Of a stretch of DNA of 64,000 bases, positions 19,386 through 29,221 are shown piece by piece. The notes beneath the pieces were generated by a model that saw only the letters and a list, made by a program, of their open reading frames with translations, did no database searches and was not told the DNA's origin. Made by a program: the position numbers and the translations under genes. The DNA is from Actinomycetes bacterium (GTDB taxonomy: Bacteria > Actinomycetota > Coriobacteriia > Anaerosomatales > JAGXFU01), in NCBI GenBank assembly GCA_024637115.1, contig JAGXFU010000016.1:1-64000 (forward strand), in the 5' to 3' direction. How positions within the stretch are numbered: position 1 is the first letter of the stretch; every line of letters starts with the position of its first letter.

Positions 19386-20747
19386 CTAGAACGGGGGTGC
19401 CATCCCGGGAGGCATTCCGCCGCCGAACGGATTGCCCCGACGACCCTTGCCGCCGCCCTTCTGCATCTGCTTCATCAACTTCTTTGTCTGCACGAACTGC
19501 TTGAGAAGCTGATTGACATCAAAGACGGTGACGCCGGCGCCTTTTGCGATGCGTTCTCGGCGAGAGCCGTTGATGATGCTGGGCTTGGCGCGCTCCTTTG
19601 CGGTCATCGAGCGGATGATCGCGGCCACGCGGTCCATCTGACCTTCATCGATCTCTGCACCGTCGAGCTGCTTCTTGAGCTGTCCGGCTCCGGGGAGCAT
19701 GCCGAGCAACTGGCCTACGCCGCCCATCTTCTTGATCTGCCCGATTTGCACGAGGAAGTCATCAAAGGTGAACTCGGCCTTGCGGAGGCGCTCTTCCATC
19801 TCCTCGGAGATGTCGGTCTCAGCGCTCTCCTGGGCTTTCTCAATCAGTGAGAGCACATCGCCCATGCCGAGGATTCGTTTCGCCATACGGTCGGGATAGA
19901 ACGGCTCCAGTGCATCGAGCTTCTCGCCCATACTGGCGAACATGATCGGCTTGCCGGTCACGCTCTTAACCGACAGTGCGGCACCACCCCGGGCGTCACC
20001 ATCGAGTTTGGATACCACGACGCCGTCGAAGTCCACGCGTTCCGAGAACGCAGCTGCCGCGTTGACGGCATCCTGTCCGGTCATGGCGTCAACGACCATG
20101 AGTATCTGATCGGGTTTGATGGCAGCCTTGATCGCGGCGGCTTCGTCCATCATCTCTTCATCGACGTGCAAGCGACCCGCTGTGTCGACGATAACGACAT
20201 CGCGCATCTGAGCGATAGCTGCCTTGACACCCTCGGCGGCAATCGCGACAGCGTCGGTGCCCTCGCCACGATAGACAGGGATATCCAACTCGCGGCCGAG
20301 CGCCTCAAGCTGATCGATCGCCGCCGGACGATAGACGTCGCACGCTACCAGCAGTGGCCTCTTGCCTTGCTTGCGCAAGAGATTGGCCAGTTTGGCACTC
20401 GCCGTGGTCTTACCCGAGCCCTGAAGGCCGACCAGCATCAATACGTTGGGTATTCGACCCGAGAGCACCAGCCGTGCTTCAGTTCCGCCCAGGAGACCGG
20501 TCAGCTCATCGAGGACGATACGCACGACAGTCTGTCCCGGAGTGAGGCTCTTGTCCAGATCAGCGCCGACTGAGCGCTCGCGGACGGTGGCAACGAACTC
20601 TTTGACGACCTTGAAGTTCACATCGGCTTCGAGCAACGCCATGCGAATCTCTCGCATGGCGGCATCGACATCAGCTTCAGAGAGACGGCCTTTGCCGGTG
20701 AGGTTCTTGAAGATATCCTGCAGTCTATCGGAGAGATTCTCGAGCAT
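19386..20747 (-). CDS. ffh: signal recognition particle protein Ffh
   Basis: GLQGSGKTTASAKLA, DTAGRLHVDEEMMDE, M-domain MGGVGQLLGMLPGAGQ. Confidence 0.97.
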   Translation of the reverse strand: MLENLSDRLQDIFKNLTGKGRLSEADVDAAMREIRMALLEADVNFKVVKEFVATVRERSVGADLDKSLTPGQTVVRIVLDELTGLLGGTEARLVLSGRIPNVLMLVGLQGSGKTTASAKLANLLRKQGKRPLLVACDVYRPAAIDQLEALGRELDIPVYRGEGTDAVAIAAEGVKAAIAQMRDVVIVDTAGRLHVDEEMMDEAAAIKAAIKPDQILMVVDAMTGQDAVNAAAAFSERVDFDGVVVSKLDGDARGGAALSVKSVTGKPIMFASMGEKLDALEPFYPDRMAKRILGMGDVLSLIEKAQESAETDISEEMEERLRKAEFTFDDFLVQIGQIKKMGGVGQLLGMLPGAGQLKKQLDGAEIDEGQMDRVAAIIRSMTAKERAKPSIINGSRRERIAKGAGVTVFDVNQLLKQFVQTKKLMKQMQKGGGKGRRGNPFGGGMPPGMAPPF

Positions 20748-20814
20748 GAGCGAACAATCCTTACTCTCAGACGAGGTTCAACACGTTGAACCAGACTACG
20801 TGGCGAGGAACGAG

Positions 20815-21360
20815 TCAGTCAACGCGTCTGAACGAATCGATTGGCTGGATCACCCACGTGACCTGTCCCAAGACCGCGTCGAGGGGGACGGGGCCAAAGA
20901 TCCTGCTGTCCTCAGACACCGGCCGGTTGTCCCCGAGAACGTACACGTGGTCATCAGGTACGCGACTACGGGGCGCTTCGATATCTCCTTCGGCCACATA
21001 TACGGTGTAGACGCCTCGTTCTGCCTCACCATTGATCACGGCACGGCCCTGGCGTATCTCTATCTCGTCACCCGCAAGGCCAACGATGCGCTTGACGATA
21101 TCCTGCTTGCTGCCGTCGGCGAGCTGCTCGACTATGACAACGATGTCTCCGCGAGCCGGCTGATCGTAGCCCCTGGTGACAAGCACGAGCTCTTCGCTCA
21201 ACAGTGTGGGTTCCATCGAGATACCGTCGATATACGCGGTCGTGTTGTTGACGTAGAAGGTCGTGAGCAGCCCGACCAGAAGGATTGAGAGCGGTACCAG
21301 CAGAAAGACCGCCAGTTTGTGAGAGAACTCCTTCTCATAGTCCCGCGTCTCAGAGTTCAT
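20815..21360 (-). CDS. lepB: signal peptidase I (copy 3)
   Basis: IDGISMEPTLLSEELVLV (Ser), IVKRIVGLAGDEIE (Lys), VLGDNRPVSEDSRIFGP. Confidence 0.93.
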   Translation of the reverse strand: MNSETRDYEKEFSHKLAVFLLVPLSILLVGLLTTFYVNNTTAYIDGISMEPTLLSEELVLVTRGYDQPARGDIVVIVEQLADGSKQDIVKRIVGLAGDEIEIRQGRAVINGEAERGVYTVYVAEGDIEAPRSRVPDDHVYVLGDNRPVSEDSRIFGPVPLDAVLGQVTWVIQPIDSFRRVD

Positions 21361-21362
21361 GA

Positions 21363-22274
21363 TCAGATCGCAGGCATCATGGCGCGCGCGAACTCCTCGG
21401 CAACGAATGGTCTGAGGTCATCGATCCCCTCGCCCACTCCGATTCTCAGAATCGGGATGCCGAGCTCGCGTGCAATGGCGACCGCGATGCCGCCTTTTGC
21501 GGTTCCGTCCAACTTGGTCAGCACAATGCCATCAACCTCGAGAGCCGCATTGAACTCCTTGGCCTGGACGAGCCCGTTCTGGCCTGTGGTCGCGTCCATC
21601 ACGAGCAGGATCTTCACCGGTGCAATGCTCTCGCGCTCTGTCACGCGCTTGACCTTCTGTAGCTCGCGCATGAGATCGGTAGAGGTGTGCAGGCGTCCGG
21701 CGGTATCGATCAGCGTGAGATCAGCGTCGAGTTCGATCGACTCCTTCACGGTGTCGAAAGCGACGGATGCAGGATCCGATCCACGCTCCCGTTTCACGAT
21801 AGGCACGTTTGCGCGCGTCGCCCACACGTCGAGCTGTTCGAGCGCGGCTGCGCGGAATGTATCGGCGGAGCCAAGGAGGATCGTGCGTCCTGCATCGACC
21901 GTCTGTTTCGCGAGTTTGCCGACCGTGGTCGTCTTGCCGGTCCCGTTCACTCCGACTACGAGCACGGTGACCTTCTCGGCAAGAAAGTCGTGAGGGTCGA
22001 GCGGAAATTCGCTTGCAAGTTCGGTCTCCAAGAGCGAAAGCACCGCGTAGGCGTCAGGCAGTGCTTTGCGAGTCGCTGTCTCCCTGAGGCGTTCCACGAT
22101 CTCAGTGGTGGCGGTGACGCCCATGTCGGCCGATATCAACGCGTCTTCGAGATCCTCCCAGAACTCGTTGTCGAGATCGGGACCTCGCTGAAGAAGAACA
22201 TTGAAGTGGCCCTGTAGTTCCTCGCGGCTCTTGGTCAGGCCGTCGGAAAGGCGCTTATACCACGGCTGGCTCAT
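21363..22274 (-). CDS. ftsY: SRP receptor FtsY
   Basis: VGVNGTGKTTTVGKLAKQ, DTAGRLHTSTDLMRELQK, TKLDGTAKGGIAVAIA. Confidence 0.97.
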   Translation of the reverse strand: MSQPWYKRLSDGLTKSREELQGHFNVLLQRGPDLDNEFWEDLEDALISADMGVTATTEIVERLRETATRKALPDAYAVLSLLETELASEFPLDPHDFLAEKVTVLVVGVNGTGKTTTVGKLAKQTVDAGRTILLGSADTFRAAALEQLDVWATRANVPIVKRERGSDPASVAFDTVKESIELDADLTLIDTAGRLHTSTDLMRELQKVKRVTERESIAPVKILLVMDATTGQNGLVQAKEFNAALEVDGIVLTKLDGTAKGGIAVAIARELGIPILRIGVGEGIDDLRPFVAEEFARAMMPAI

Positions 22275-25200
22275 TGGCAGACTCCTTCTCGCCAGCGCGA
22301 TCGAGCTTCTGGCTGACGATCTTGCTCACGCCGTCGGCCTGCATCGAGACGCCGTAGAGAACGTCTGCCATTTCCATCGTGCGACGCTGGTGAGAGACGA
22401 CTATGAACTGGGTGTGTGTGCGCATGGTGTCAACGAAGGCAACGAAGCGGCGAAGGTTCGTGTCATCAAGGGCCGCTTCGACTTCGTCAAGAATGTAGAA
22501 CGGACACGGACGCGTGCGGTACAGGGCAAAAAGCAGTGCAAGTGCGGTAAGTGACTTCTCGCCGCCGGACATCAGGGACATCTTTGCCAGCTTCTTGCCA
22601 ACGGGTTGAGCAATGACTTCAACCCCGGTGTTCTCGGGATCTTCCGGCTCTGTGAGAGCAAGTGACGCATGCCCACCGGGAAAGAGCACGCCAAAGATCT
22701 TCTGGAAGTTGGCGTCGACATCTTCGAATGTCTCAAGGAAGCGATCGCGCATTTTGCGGTCGATAGCGGCGATCACTTTTGAGAGCGCCTTGCGGCTCTC
22801 AACGAGGTCCTCGATCTGAGTTGCGAGGAATCCCCGGCGCTCTTTGAGAGACTCGTACTCATGCATCGCGATCGGATTGACCGGACCCAGGTTCACGAGC
22901 TTCTTGCGCAGCTTATGAACGCGGTCCTGCGTGCGAGAGCGATCCTCTACAGGCTCTCGATCAAGGGCGGTTTCGAGCGGCATTCCCAGTTCCTCGACAA
23001 TGCGCGCCGCCGCCGTATTGACCTGAACCTCGAGCTGGCCCTTGGCAACGCGGATATCGCTCATAGCCGTCGACTGCTCGTCGATCTCGGCCTGAACGAC
23101 GCGCACTGCATCCTGGGCATCATGGATCGTGGTTCTGAGGGACTCTGAATCCGCCTGCTCGAAACTCGCGCGGTCTCTCAGCTTGAGCGCCCAGTGCTCT
23201 GCACGCTCAAGAAGAGCAGCATACAGATCGTGGATCGGCTGGATGCGCTCACGGAGAAGCTCGAGAGCCTCCTCGGTAATGCGCGCCTGAACAATCGTCT
23301 GCTCAAGATCCTTGAGCTCTGAGACGATCGTGGTGATCTGTCGCTTGAGGTGCACCTCACGCTCAGAAACGGTCGCGATATCGATCTGGCACTGGCTCAG
23401 ACGCTCGTTGATAGCCGCCTCATCGCGGAAGCGATTGTCGCGCAACTCGCGGGCCACAGTGGCTTGCTCCTCGAGCGCTTCGAGCTCGACACCCAGTCGC
23501 TCGATCTTTGATGCCAGATCTCCGCGCGAAGGAGCCTGACGTTCCATTCGTTCGACCAACTCATGGATGCGGCTGGCCATCTGAGCAGCTTCGGCATCGA
23601 ACTGGGTGAGCGTTGCCTCGAGTCGGCCGACTTCTTCGCGCAGCGAGTCGCGCTCGCCCGAGAGAGCAGCGAGCTGCTGCCCGAGCTCAAGTGCGTCCTG
23701 TTGGGCAGCGCCGAGGGCCTCTTCGCCCTCCGCAACGGCCGATTCGGTCTCGCCGACACGGCTTGACAGCGCCGCGGCGTTGTCAGTGAGCTCGTTGATG
23801 CGACGCTTACGCTCGAGAACGCCGGCGTTGTCGGAGACGACCCGACCCGCGGTGATCTTTCCGCTGGGCCACACGACCTCGCCGTCAACGGTGGCAAGAC
23901 GCGCAGTTGTCACCGTCTCTCTGAGTGCAACGGCGGCGTTCAGGTCTTCTGCGATCAGAACATCACCAAGGAGCGCTTCGACCACCGGACGGATCTCCGC
24001 ATCGCACACGATCTCCTCGGCAAGCCGCGTGGTTCCTCCGACCGACTCGGCTCGCACCGGTGCAAGCGAGTCGAGCGGCAGGAGGGCTATCTCGCCTTCG
24101 GCATGGACTTTGATCTCCTCGGCGATCTTCACTGCCGAAGCGGAATCCTTGACCAGCACGGCGAACAAGTCCGAACCGAGGGCATGCTCCACAAGTCGCT
24201 CATAGCGGGCCGGTACGGAGATACGCTCAGCGAGCGGGCCCATGAGAGCGGGCAGTGACTGCTGCCTGGCAAGCGCCCATGCGAGCGCGGGACTAGCTGT
24301 GGCGAACGCGCGGTCGACCTCTTCGAGACCACGCATCTCTGCACGAGCCGCCGTGAGTTCTTCGCGGCGCTCGGTGAGTTCTTTGCGGCGACTATCGAGT
24401 ACGCGAACGCGCTTGTCGACATCCGCATCAGCAAGTTGACGTTCCTTTTGCGTACGCACGAGCGACGCCTCGAGTTGCTCGAGTCGGGAGCGACGCGCAG
24501 ATAGCGTGGCGGAGACGCCGCCTCGCTGCTCGCGAATCCCCTCGCGTCTTTCCTCGAGCAGTTCGTTCTCCATCTGGGCCGAGGAAAGCCCTTGCTCGAG
24601 AACAGAGAGTTCCATGCGCGTGTCTTCGAGCTCCTTGCGAGCCCGACGGGTCTCGCCGGTGACTCGTCCCAGTTCCTCGTCTGCGCGTAGACGTTCCTTC
24701 TTGGTGGTCTCGGTCTCGCGACGCAGCTCGCCGAGGTGCGTGTAGTGGGCTTTGAGTTGACCGTCGGTGCCCTGTCGTTCCTCGGTCAGACGCTCCAGCT
24801 CTGCAGCCCGCGCGACTGAGCGAGTCTCGGAATGGTGGAGCTTCTGACGCAGCTCGGAGAGTCGCTCAATGAGATTCTTGCCCTTTTCCTCCAGGAGCAA
24901 CAGCCCGGAGTTGTTGCGCTCGAGCACGGACTGCAGGCGCCTGCGCTGTTCGGAGAGATCGCCGACAAAGAGGCCCTTCTCCTCGAGCAGGGACTGGAAC
25001 TTGCCGAGCTCGCGCTCCTTTTCCTGAAGGCGGTAGCGGAGCAGATCGATCTGCGCGTCTTGCTCGCGCTCCTGCTTGCCCACTTCCTCCCACTGGGATT
25101 GAAGTGCCCGCAGGTCATCGACCGCGATCTCGATCTCAAGCTCTTTGAGTTCATTGTTGATGTCGGCATATGCCGACGCCTTGTCCGCCTGTCGAGCCAG

Positions 25201-25836
25201 CGGGCGCAGCTGCCGATCGACCTCGCTGATGACGTCACGAGCGCGCTCGAGATATGCATCCATGCTGTTGAGCTTGCGTGCAGCACGGTCCTTGCGCTTC
25301 TTGTGCTTCAGGATCCCGGCGGCTTCTTCGATCAGCGCGCGGCGATCCTCGGGCTTGGAGCTGAGCACCTCATCGAGCTGACCCTGGCTGATGATCGAAT
25401 GCGTATCGCGACCAAGGCCGATATCGTGCAGCAACTCGTGGATGTCCATGAGACGGCACGGCGAGTTGTTGAGCAGATATTCACTCTCGCCGCTGCGGTA
25501 CATGCGACGGGTGATGTTGATTTCGTTGAACTCGAGCGGAAGCGTATTGCACGAGTTGTCGAGGACGAGATCCACCTCGGCAACTCCAACAGCCTGACGT
25601 GCCGAGGAGCCCGCAAAGATGACATCTTCCATTGCCTGACCGCGGAGTGCTTTGGCGGACTGTTCGCCGAGGACCCACATGACAGCATCTGAGATGTTCG
25701 ATTTACCTGACCCGTTCGGACCAACGACAACGGTGACGCCAGGTTCGAGCAAGAGCGCACTCTTGTCCGCGAAGGACTTGAATCCCTTGACTGTAAGTGA
25801 CTTCAGGTGCACGAATTCCCTCTCGAACCGCGACAT
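22255..25836 (-). CDS. smc: chromosome segregation protein SMC
   Basis: HLKSLTVKGFKSFADKS..VGPNGSGKSNISDA; C-term LMSGGEKSLTALALLFA; possible GTG start at 25812. Confidence 0.97.
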   Translation of the reverse strand: MSRFEREFVHLKSLTVKGFKSFADKSALLLEPGVTVVVGPNGSGKSNISDAVMWVLGEQSAKALRGQAMEDVIFAGSSARQAVGVAEVDLVLDNSCNTLPLEFNEINITRRMYRSGESEYLLNNSPCRLMDIHELLHDIGLGRDTHSIISQGQLDEVLSSKPEDRRALIEEAAGILKHKKRKDRAARKLNSMDAYLERARDVISEVDRQLRPLARQADKASAYADINNELKELEIEIAVDDLRALQSQWEEVGKQEREQDAQIDLLRYRLQEKERELGKFQSLLEEKGLFVGDLSEQRRRLQSVLERNNSGLLLLEEKGKNLIERLSELRQKLHHSETRSVARAAELERLTEERQGTDGQLKAHYTHLGELRRETETTKKERLRADEELGRVTGETRRARKELEDTRMELSVLEQGLSSAQMENELLEERREGIREQRGGVSATLSARRSRLEQLEASLVRTQKERQLADADVDKRVRVLDSRRKELTERREELTAARAEMRGLEEVDRAFATASPALAWALARQQSLPALMGPLAERISVPARYERLVEHALGSDLFAVLVKDSASAVKIAEEIKVHAEGEIALLPLDSLAPVRAESVGGTTRLAEEIVCDAEIRPVVEALLGDVLIAEDLNAAVALRETVTTARLATVDGEVVWPSGKITAGRVVSDNAGVLERKRRINELTDNAAALSSRVGETESAVAEGEEALGAAQQDALELGQQLAALSGERDSLREEVGRLEATLTQFDAEAAQMASRIHELVERMERQAPSRGDLASKIERLGVELEALEEQATVARELRDNRFRDEAAINERLSQCQIDIATVSEREVHLKRQITTIVSELKDLEQTIVQARITEEALELLRERIQPIHDLYAALLERAEHWALKLRDRASFEQADSESLRTTIHDAQDAVRVVQAEIDEQSTAMSDIRVAKGQLEVQVNTAAARIVEELGMPLETALDREPVEDRSRTQDRVHKLRKKLVNLGPVNPIAMHEYESLKERRGFLATQIEDLVESRKALSKVIAAIDRKMRDRFLETFEDVDANFQKIFGVLFPGGHASLALTEPEDPENTGVEVIAQPVGKKLAKMSLMSGGEKSLTALALLFALYRTRPCPFYILDEVEAALDDTNLRRFVAFVDTMRTHTQFIVVSHQRRTMEMADVLYGVSMQADGVSKIVSQKLDRAGEKESANEPAVV

Positions 25837-25930
25837 AATCGCGGCAGGTCACACGCTTGTCTCAAGCGAATCGAACGCTCCGAGATTCTACCACAGCCTC
25901 GTGCGTCAGTTGCTGTCCGTTGACGGGCTT

Positions 25931-26629
25931 TCAGCCCTCGCGTAGTCGCGCCATGGCTTCCGCGGCCGCGTTCATCTCTGCTTCTTTCTTGGAGCGCCCT
26001 GAACCGTGACCAAGCACGGTCCCGCCGACACTGACGTCTGCATGGAAAGAGCGGTCATGCGGCGGGCCGGAAGAAGAGACGATGGTGTAGATCGGCGGCG
26101 GACCTTCGGCCTGGGCGAGTTCTTGAAGCAGAGACTTTGGATGCTCGAGCGCTTCGGCGAGGTCGGGCACGATTCTGTCCGAAAGCGTACGGAGCACCAG
26201 TGCCCTGGCAGTGTCGAGACCGGCGTCCAGATACACGGCGCCCACAAGCGCCTCGAATGCATTCTCCAGCGCAGAGTGCATACCCCGACCACCGGTCCCC
26301 CGCTCGCTCTGTCCCAGTCTGATCAGGTCAGCAAGGCCGAGCTCGCCCGCCACTTCGGAAAGTGTTGTCCCCGAGACGACAGCGATCTTGAGTTTAGTCA
26401 TCCCGCCTTCGGGCATCTCGGGAAATCGGCGATACAGTTCCTCAACCACGATCAGTCCGAGGACTGCGTCGCCCAGGAACTCTAGTCTCTCGTAGTCGCA
26501 TTCACAGTTGGGCTCATCGGTGAACGACGGATGCGTCAGCGCGCGTTCAAGCAGGCCCGGGTCGGCGAACGCATATCCCAAGATCTCCTGGGCGCGCGCG
26601 ATACGCTCCTTGTCCCGTGAGGACCTCAT
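25931..26629 (-). CDS. rnc: ribonuclease III
   Basis: YERLEFLGDAVLGLIV signature, C-term dsRBD; start reassigned to 26629. Confidence 0.96.
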   Translation of the reverse strand: MRSSRDKERIARAQEILGYAFADPGLLERALTHPSFTDEPNCECDYERLEFLGDAVLGLIVVEELYRRFPEMPEGGMTKLKIAVVSGTTLSEVAGELGLADLIRLGQSERGTGGRGMHSALENAFEALVGAVYLDAGLDTARALVLRTLSDRIVPDLAEALEHPKSLLQELAQAEGPPPIYTIVSSSGPPHDRSFHADVSVGGTVLGHGSGRSKKEAEMNAAAEAMARLREG

Positions 26630-26633
26630 GGAG

Positions 26634-27860
26634 CTAGGCGCGACCAAGAATGAGCGTTGCGTTGTGTCCGCCGAACCCAAAGGAGTTCGACATGCAGACG
26701 GTTACGTCTGCCGTGCGAGCAACGTTGGGGACGTAGTCCAAATCGCATTCAGGATCAGGGTTTGTGAGGTTGATCGTGGGCGGAAGCAAGTTGTTCTCCA
26801 TGGCGAACAGACATGCGACGGCCTCAATCGCGCCAGCGCCACCCAGCAGGTGCCCGGTCATCGACTTCGTGGATGAGACCGGCGGCGCATCCTCACCGAA
26901 TACCTGCTTGATCGCTCTGGTCTCAGCAACGTCGCCCACCGGAGTAGACGTACCGTGTGCGTTGACGTAGTCAACGTCACCCGGCTCCATCCCGGCTTGA
27001 GCGATGGCGCCTCTCATCGCACGGATCGCACCGCTGCCATCCGGTGCCGGAGCAGTGATGTGATACGCATCTGCCGAAGCGCCGTAGCCGAGAACCTCGC
27101 CGCGAATACGTGCGCCGCGCGCCACGGCCATGTCCCAGTCCTCGAGAATGAGAATCGCTCCGCCCTCACCGATCACAAAGCCGTCTCGATCGGAGTCGAA
27201 GGGGCGAGACGCGGCAAGCGGATCGTCGTTCCGTGTCGAGAGCGCACGTGCCGCACAGAATCCGGCGACTCCCAGCGGAGTCACGCCGGCATCGAATCCA
27301 CCTGCAATCACGACATCTGCGCTACCGCGGCGGATCGCCTCGGCAGCTTCGCCGATTGAATGATTCGCAGTGGAACACGCAGACACCGGGGCATAGTTGA
27401 TGCCCTTGGCGCCGTACTTGATCGAAATCTGACCGGCCGCAAGGTCCGTGATCATCATCGGAACAAGGAACGGGCTGATGCGACTGGGTCCGCGCTCGAG
27501 CAGAATCTTGGTCTGCTCCTCCATGACGTGCAGGCCCCCGATACCCGATCCCACGATCACGCCTACGCGTTCGGCGTTCTCATCCGTGATCTCAAGCGCC
27601 GCGTCCTTGATCGCTTCATCGGCAGCAACGAGGGCGAACTGTTGAAAGCGAGACATCCTGCGCAGTTCCTTCTTGTCCGCCACCGCCGAGGCATCAAAGC
27701 CATCGACACACGCAGCGAACTGCGTCGAGTACTCAGAGGCGTCAAAGTGGGTGATGGGAGCCACACCCGATCGGCCATGCGAGATGCTGTCCCAGAAGAC
27801 GTCGTTTCCAATGCCCACGGGTGAGACGATTCCCATGCCTGTGATTGCCACGCGTTTCAT
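26634..27860 (-). CDS. fabF: beta-ketoacyl-ACP synthase II
   Basis: ITGMGIVSPVG, SACSTANHSIGEA (Cys), NAHGTSTPVGD, NSFGFGGHNA; start reassigned to 27860. Confidence 0.96.
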   Translation of the reverse strand: MKRVAITGMGIVSPVGIGNDVFWDSISHGRSGVAPITHFDASEYSTQFAACVDGFDASAVADKKELRRMSRFQQFALVAADEAIKDAALEITDENAERVGVIVGSGIGGLHVMEEQTKILLERGPSRISPFLVPMMITDLAAGQISIKYGAKGINYAPVSACSTANHSIGEAAEAIRRGSADVVIAGGFDAGVTPLGVAGFCAARALSTRNDDPLAASRPFDSDRDGFVIGEGGAILILEDWDMAVARGARIRGEVLGYGASADAYHITAPAPDGSGAIRAMRGAIAQAGMEPGDVDYVNAHGTSTPVGDVAETRAIKQVFGEDAPPVSSTKSMTGHLLGGAGAIEAVACLFAMENNLLPPTINLTNPDPECDLDYVPNVARTADVTVCMSNSFGFGGHNATLILGRA

Positions 27861-28813
27861 GCGGATGCACCTCCGCTGGCAAGTTGCCACTCGGAAACAA
27901 GGCGTTCCATCAGGTCTGAGACAGATGGGATGTCATGAATTCGAGTCGCAGCGGCACCGGAGAAGACGAGACCGCCTTCAACATCGCCTTCTTGCGCCCT
28001 GATGAGTTTGTCCATGATGCAGAAGTCCTTGCCGCACTTCTTGAGGCACGTGACGCATCGCTCGATTCTCTGGCGCTCGCCCGAATCGAGTAGCCGCGTG
28101 AACGGATTAGCCAGTGCGCGGCCCGGGAGGCCAACCGGGCTCTGGATGAGCACGATGTCTTCATCCTTAGCATCCACATACATCTGCTTGAATGCCTCGG
28201 GGGCTGAGGATTCTTTTGTGGCTGCGAAACGGGTTCCCATTTGTACGCCGGCAGCACCGGCATCGAGAACACGCTTGATATCGTCACCCGTCACGACGCC
28301 ACCGGCACCAATGACGGGAATGTTTACGGAGTTGATAATGCGCGGAAGCAGCGTTTCCATGGGTTCATCGGTGCCAAGGTGGCCCCCGGCTTCCACACCC
28401 TCAACGATCACAGCAGACGCACCGAAGCGCTCTGAGAGTTGAGCAACGCGTTCGGACCCAACGATCGGAACCATGGGAATATCGGCTTCTCTGCACCACG
28501 TGAATACATCACGGGAGAAGCCCGCGCCGGCGATGATGAGATCAGCACCCTCACGGATGGCGACATGTACAAGTTCCTTGAAGGCGCTTACGGCGACCAT
28601 GATATTCACGGCGATCACGCCATCGGTCTGTGCGCGGGCCGCACGAAGCTCATTGGCGAGTTCCTCGGGCTCCAGGCCCGATCCTGCGATAACTCCAATG
28701 CCGCCTGCCTGCGCAACCGCGGCTGCAAGGGGCGAAAGCGAGATCTTGACAGCCATGCCGCCCTGAACGATCGGGAGCCGGGCAGTTACATTGCCGATTG
28801 TGAGTTTGGGCAT
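27857..28813 (-). CDS. FabK / nitronate monooxygenase-like flavoprotein (paralog 1, with Cys-rich insert)
   Basis: LPIVQGGMAVKIS, VEGVEAGGHLGTD; CVTCLKKCGKDFC motif; start reassigned to 28813. Confidence 0.85.
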   Translation of the reverse strand: MPKLTIGNVTARLPIVQGGMAVKISLSPLAAAVAQAGGIGVIAGSGLEPEELANELRAARAQTDGVIAVNIMVAVSAFKELVHVAIREGADLIIAGAGFSRDVFTWCREADIPMVPIVGSERVAQLSERFGASAVIVEGVEAGGHLGTDEPMETLLPRIINSVNIPVIGAGGVVTGDDIKRVLDAGAAGVQMGTRFAATKESSAPEAFKQMYVDAKDEDIVLIQSPVGLPGRALANPFTRLLDSGERQRIERCVTCLKKCGKDFCIMDKLIRAQEGDVEGGLVFSGAAATRIHDIPSVSDLMERLVSEWQLASGGASA

Positions 28814-28852
28814 CTCCACGTGTGTGCTCCGACCTCCGTCGCATAAGTGTAT

Positions 28853-28916
28853 CGACCGAGTGGACGCGCATTTCTCGTCCACTCGGTCGTTCAGTCACTC
28901 GAATGACCGAGTGGAC
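28853..28916. promoter_or_regulatory. Three-arm complementary repeat between acpP and fabK paralog 1 (R, R', R)
   Basis: CGACCGAGTGGACG (28853-28866), CGTCCACTCGGTCG (28876-28889), GACCGAGTGGAC (28905-28916). Confidence 0.65.
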
Positions 28917-29155
28917 TAGGCGTTCGCCTCGATAAAGGCGACCGCGTCGCCAACGGTCTTGATGTTCTCTGCATCCTCATCGGGGATGGAAACAGCAAAT
29001 GACTCCTCGAGTGCCATGACGAGCTCGACGATATCGAGCGAATCAGCACCCAGGTCATCAACGAACGAGGCATCCTCGTTCACATCGTCCTCCTCGACCG
29101 TAAGCTGGTCGATGATGACTTCTTTAACCTTCTCCAGGATTTCTTCACGCACCAT
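28916..29155 (-). CDS. acpP: acyl carrier protein
   Basis: [21 protein letters not shown] phosphopantetheine Ser motif. Confidence 0.97.
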   Translation of the reverse strand: MVREEILEKVKEVIIDQLTVEEDDVNEDASFVDDLGADSLDIVELVMALEESFAVSIPDEDAENIKTVGDAVAFIEANA

Positions 29156-29164
29156 AGTGACCTT

Positions 29165-29211
29165 GCACCTCCTCCCTGAGGGGGAATCGCGAGGTGCTTT
29201 CCGGCACCTCG
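29165..29211 (-). promoter_or_regulatory. acpP leader: hairpin whose arm is also complementary to the Shine-Dalgarno region
   Basis: plus-strand GCACCTC (29165-29171, over SD), GAGGTGC (29191-29197), GCACCTC (29204-29210). Confidence 0.5.
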
Positions 29212-29221
29212 TGGGGACACT

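Noticed and set aside
24832-25692. 286-aa plus-strand ORF inside smc
   Set aside because: Antisense shadow of the SMC coiled coil; no independent support
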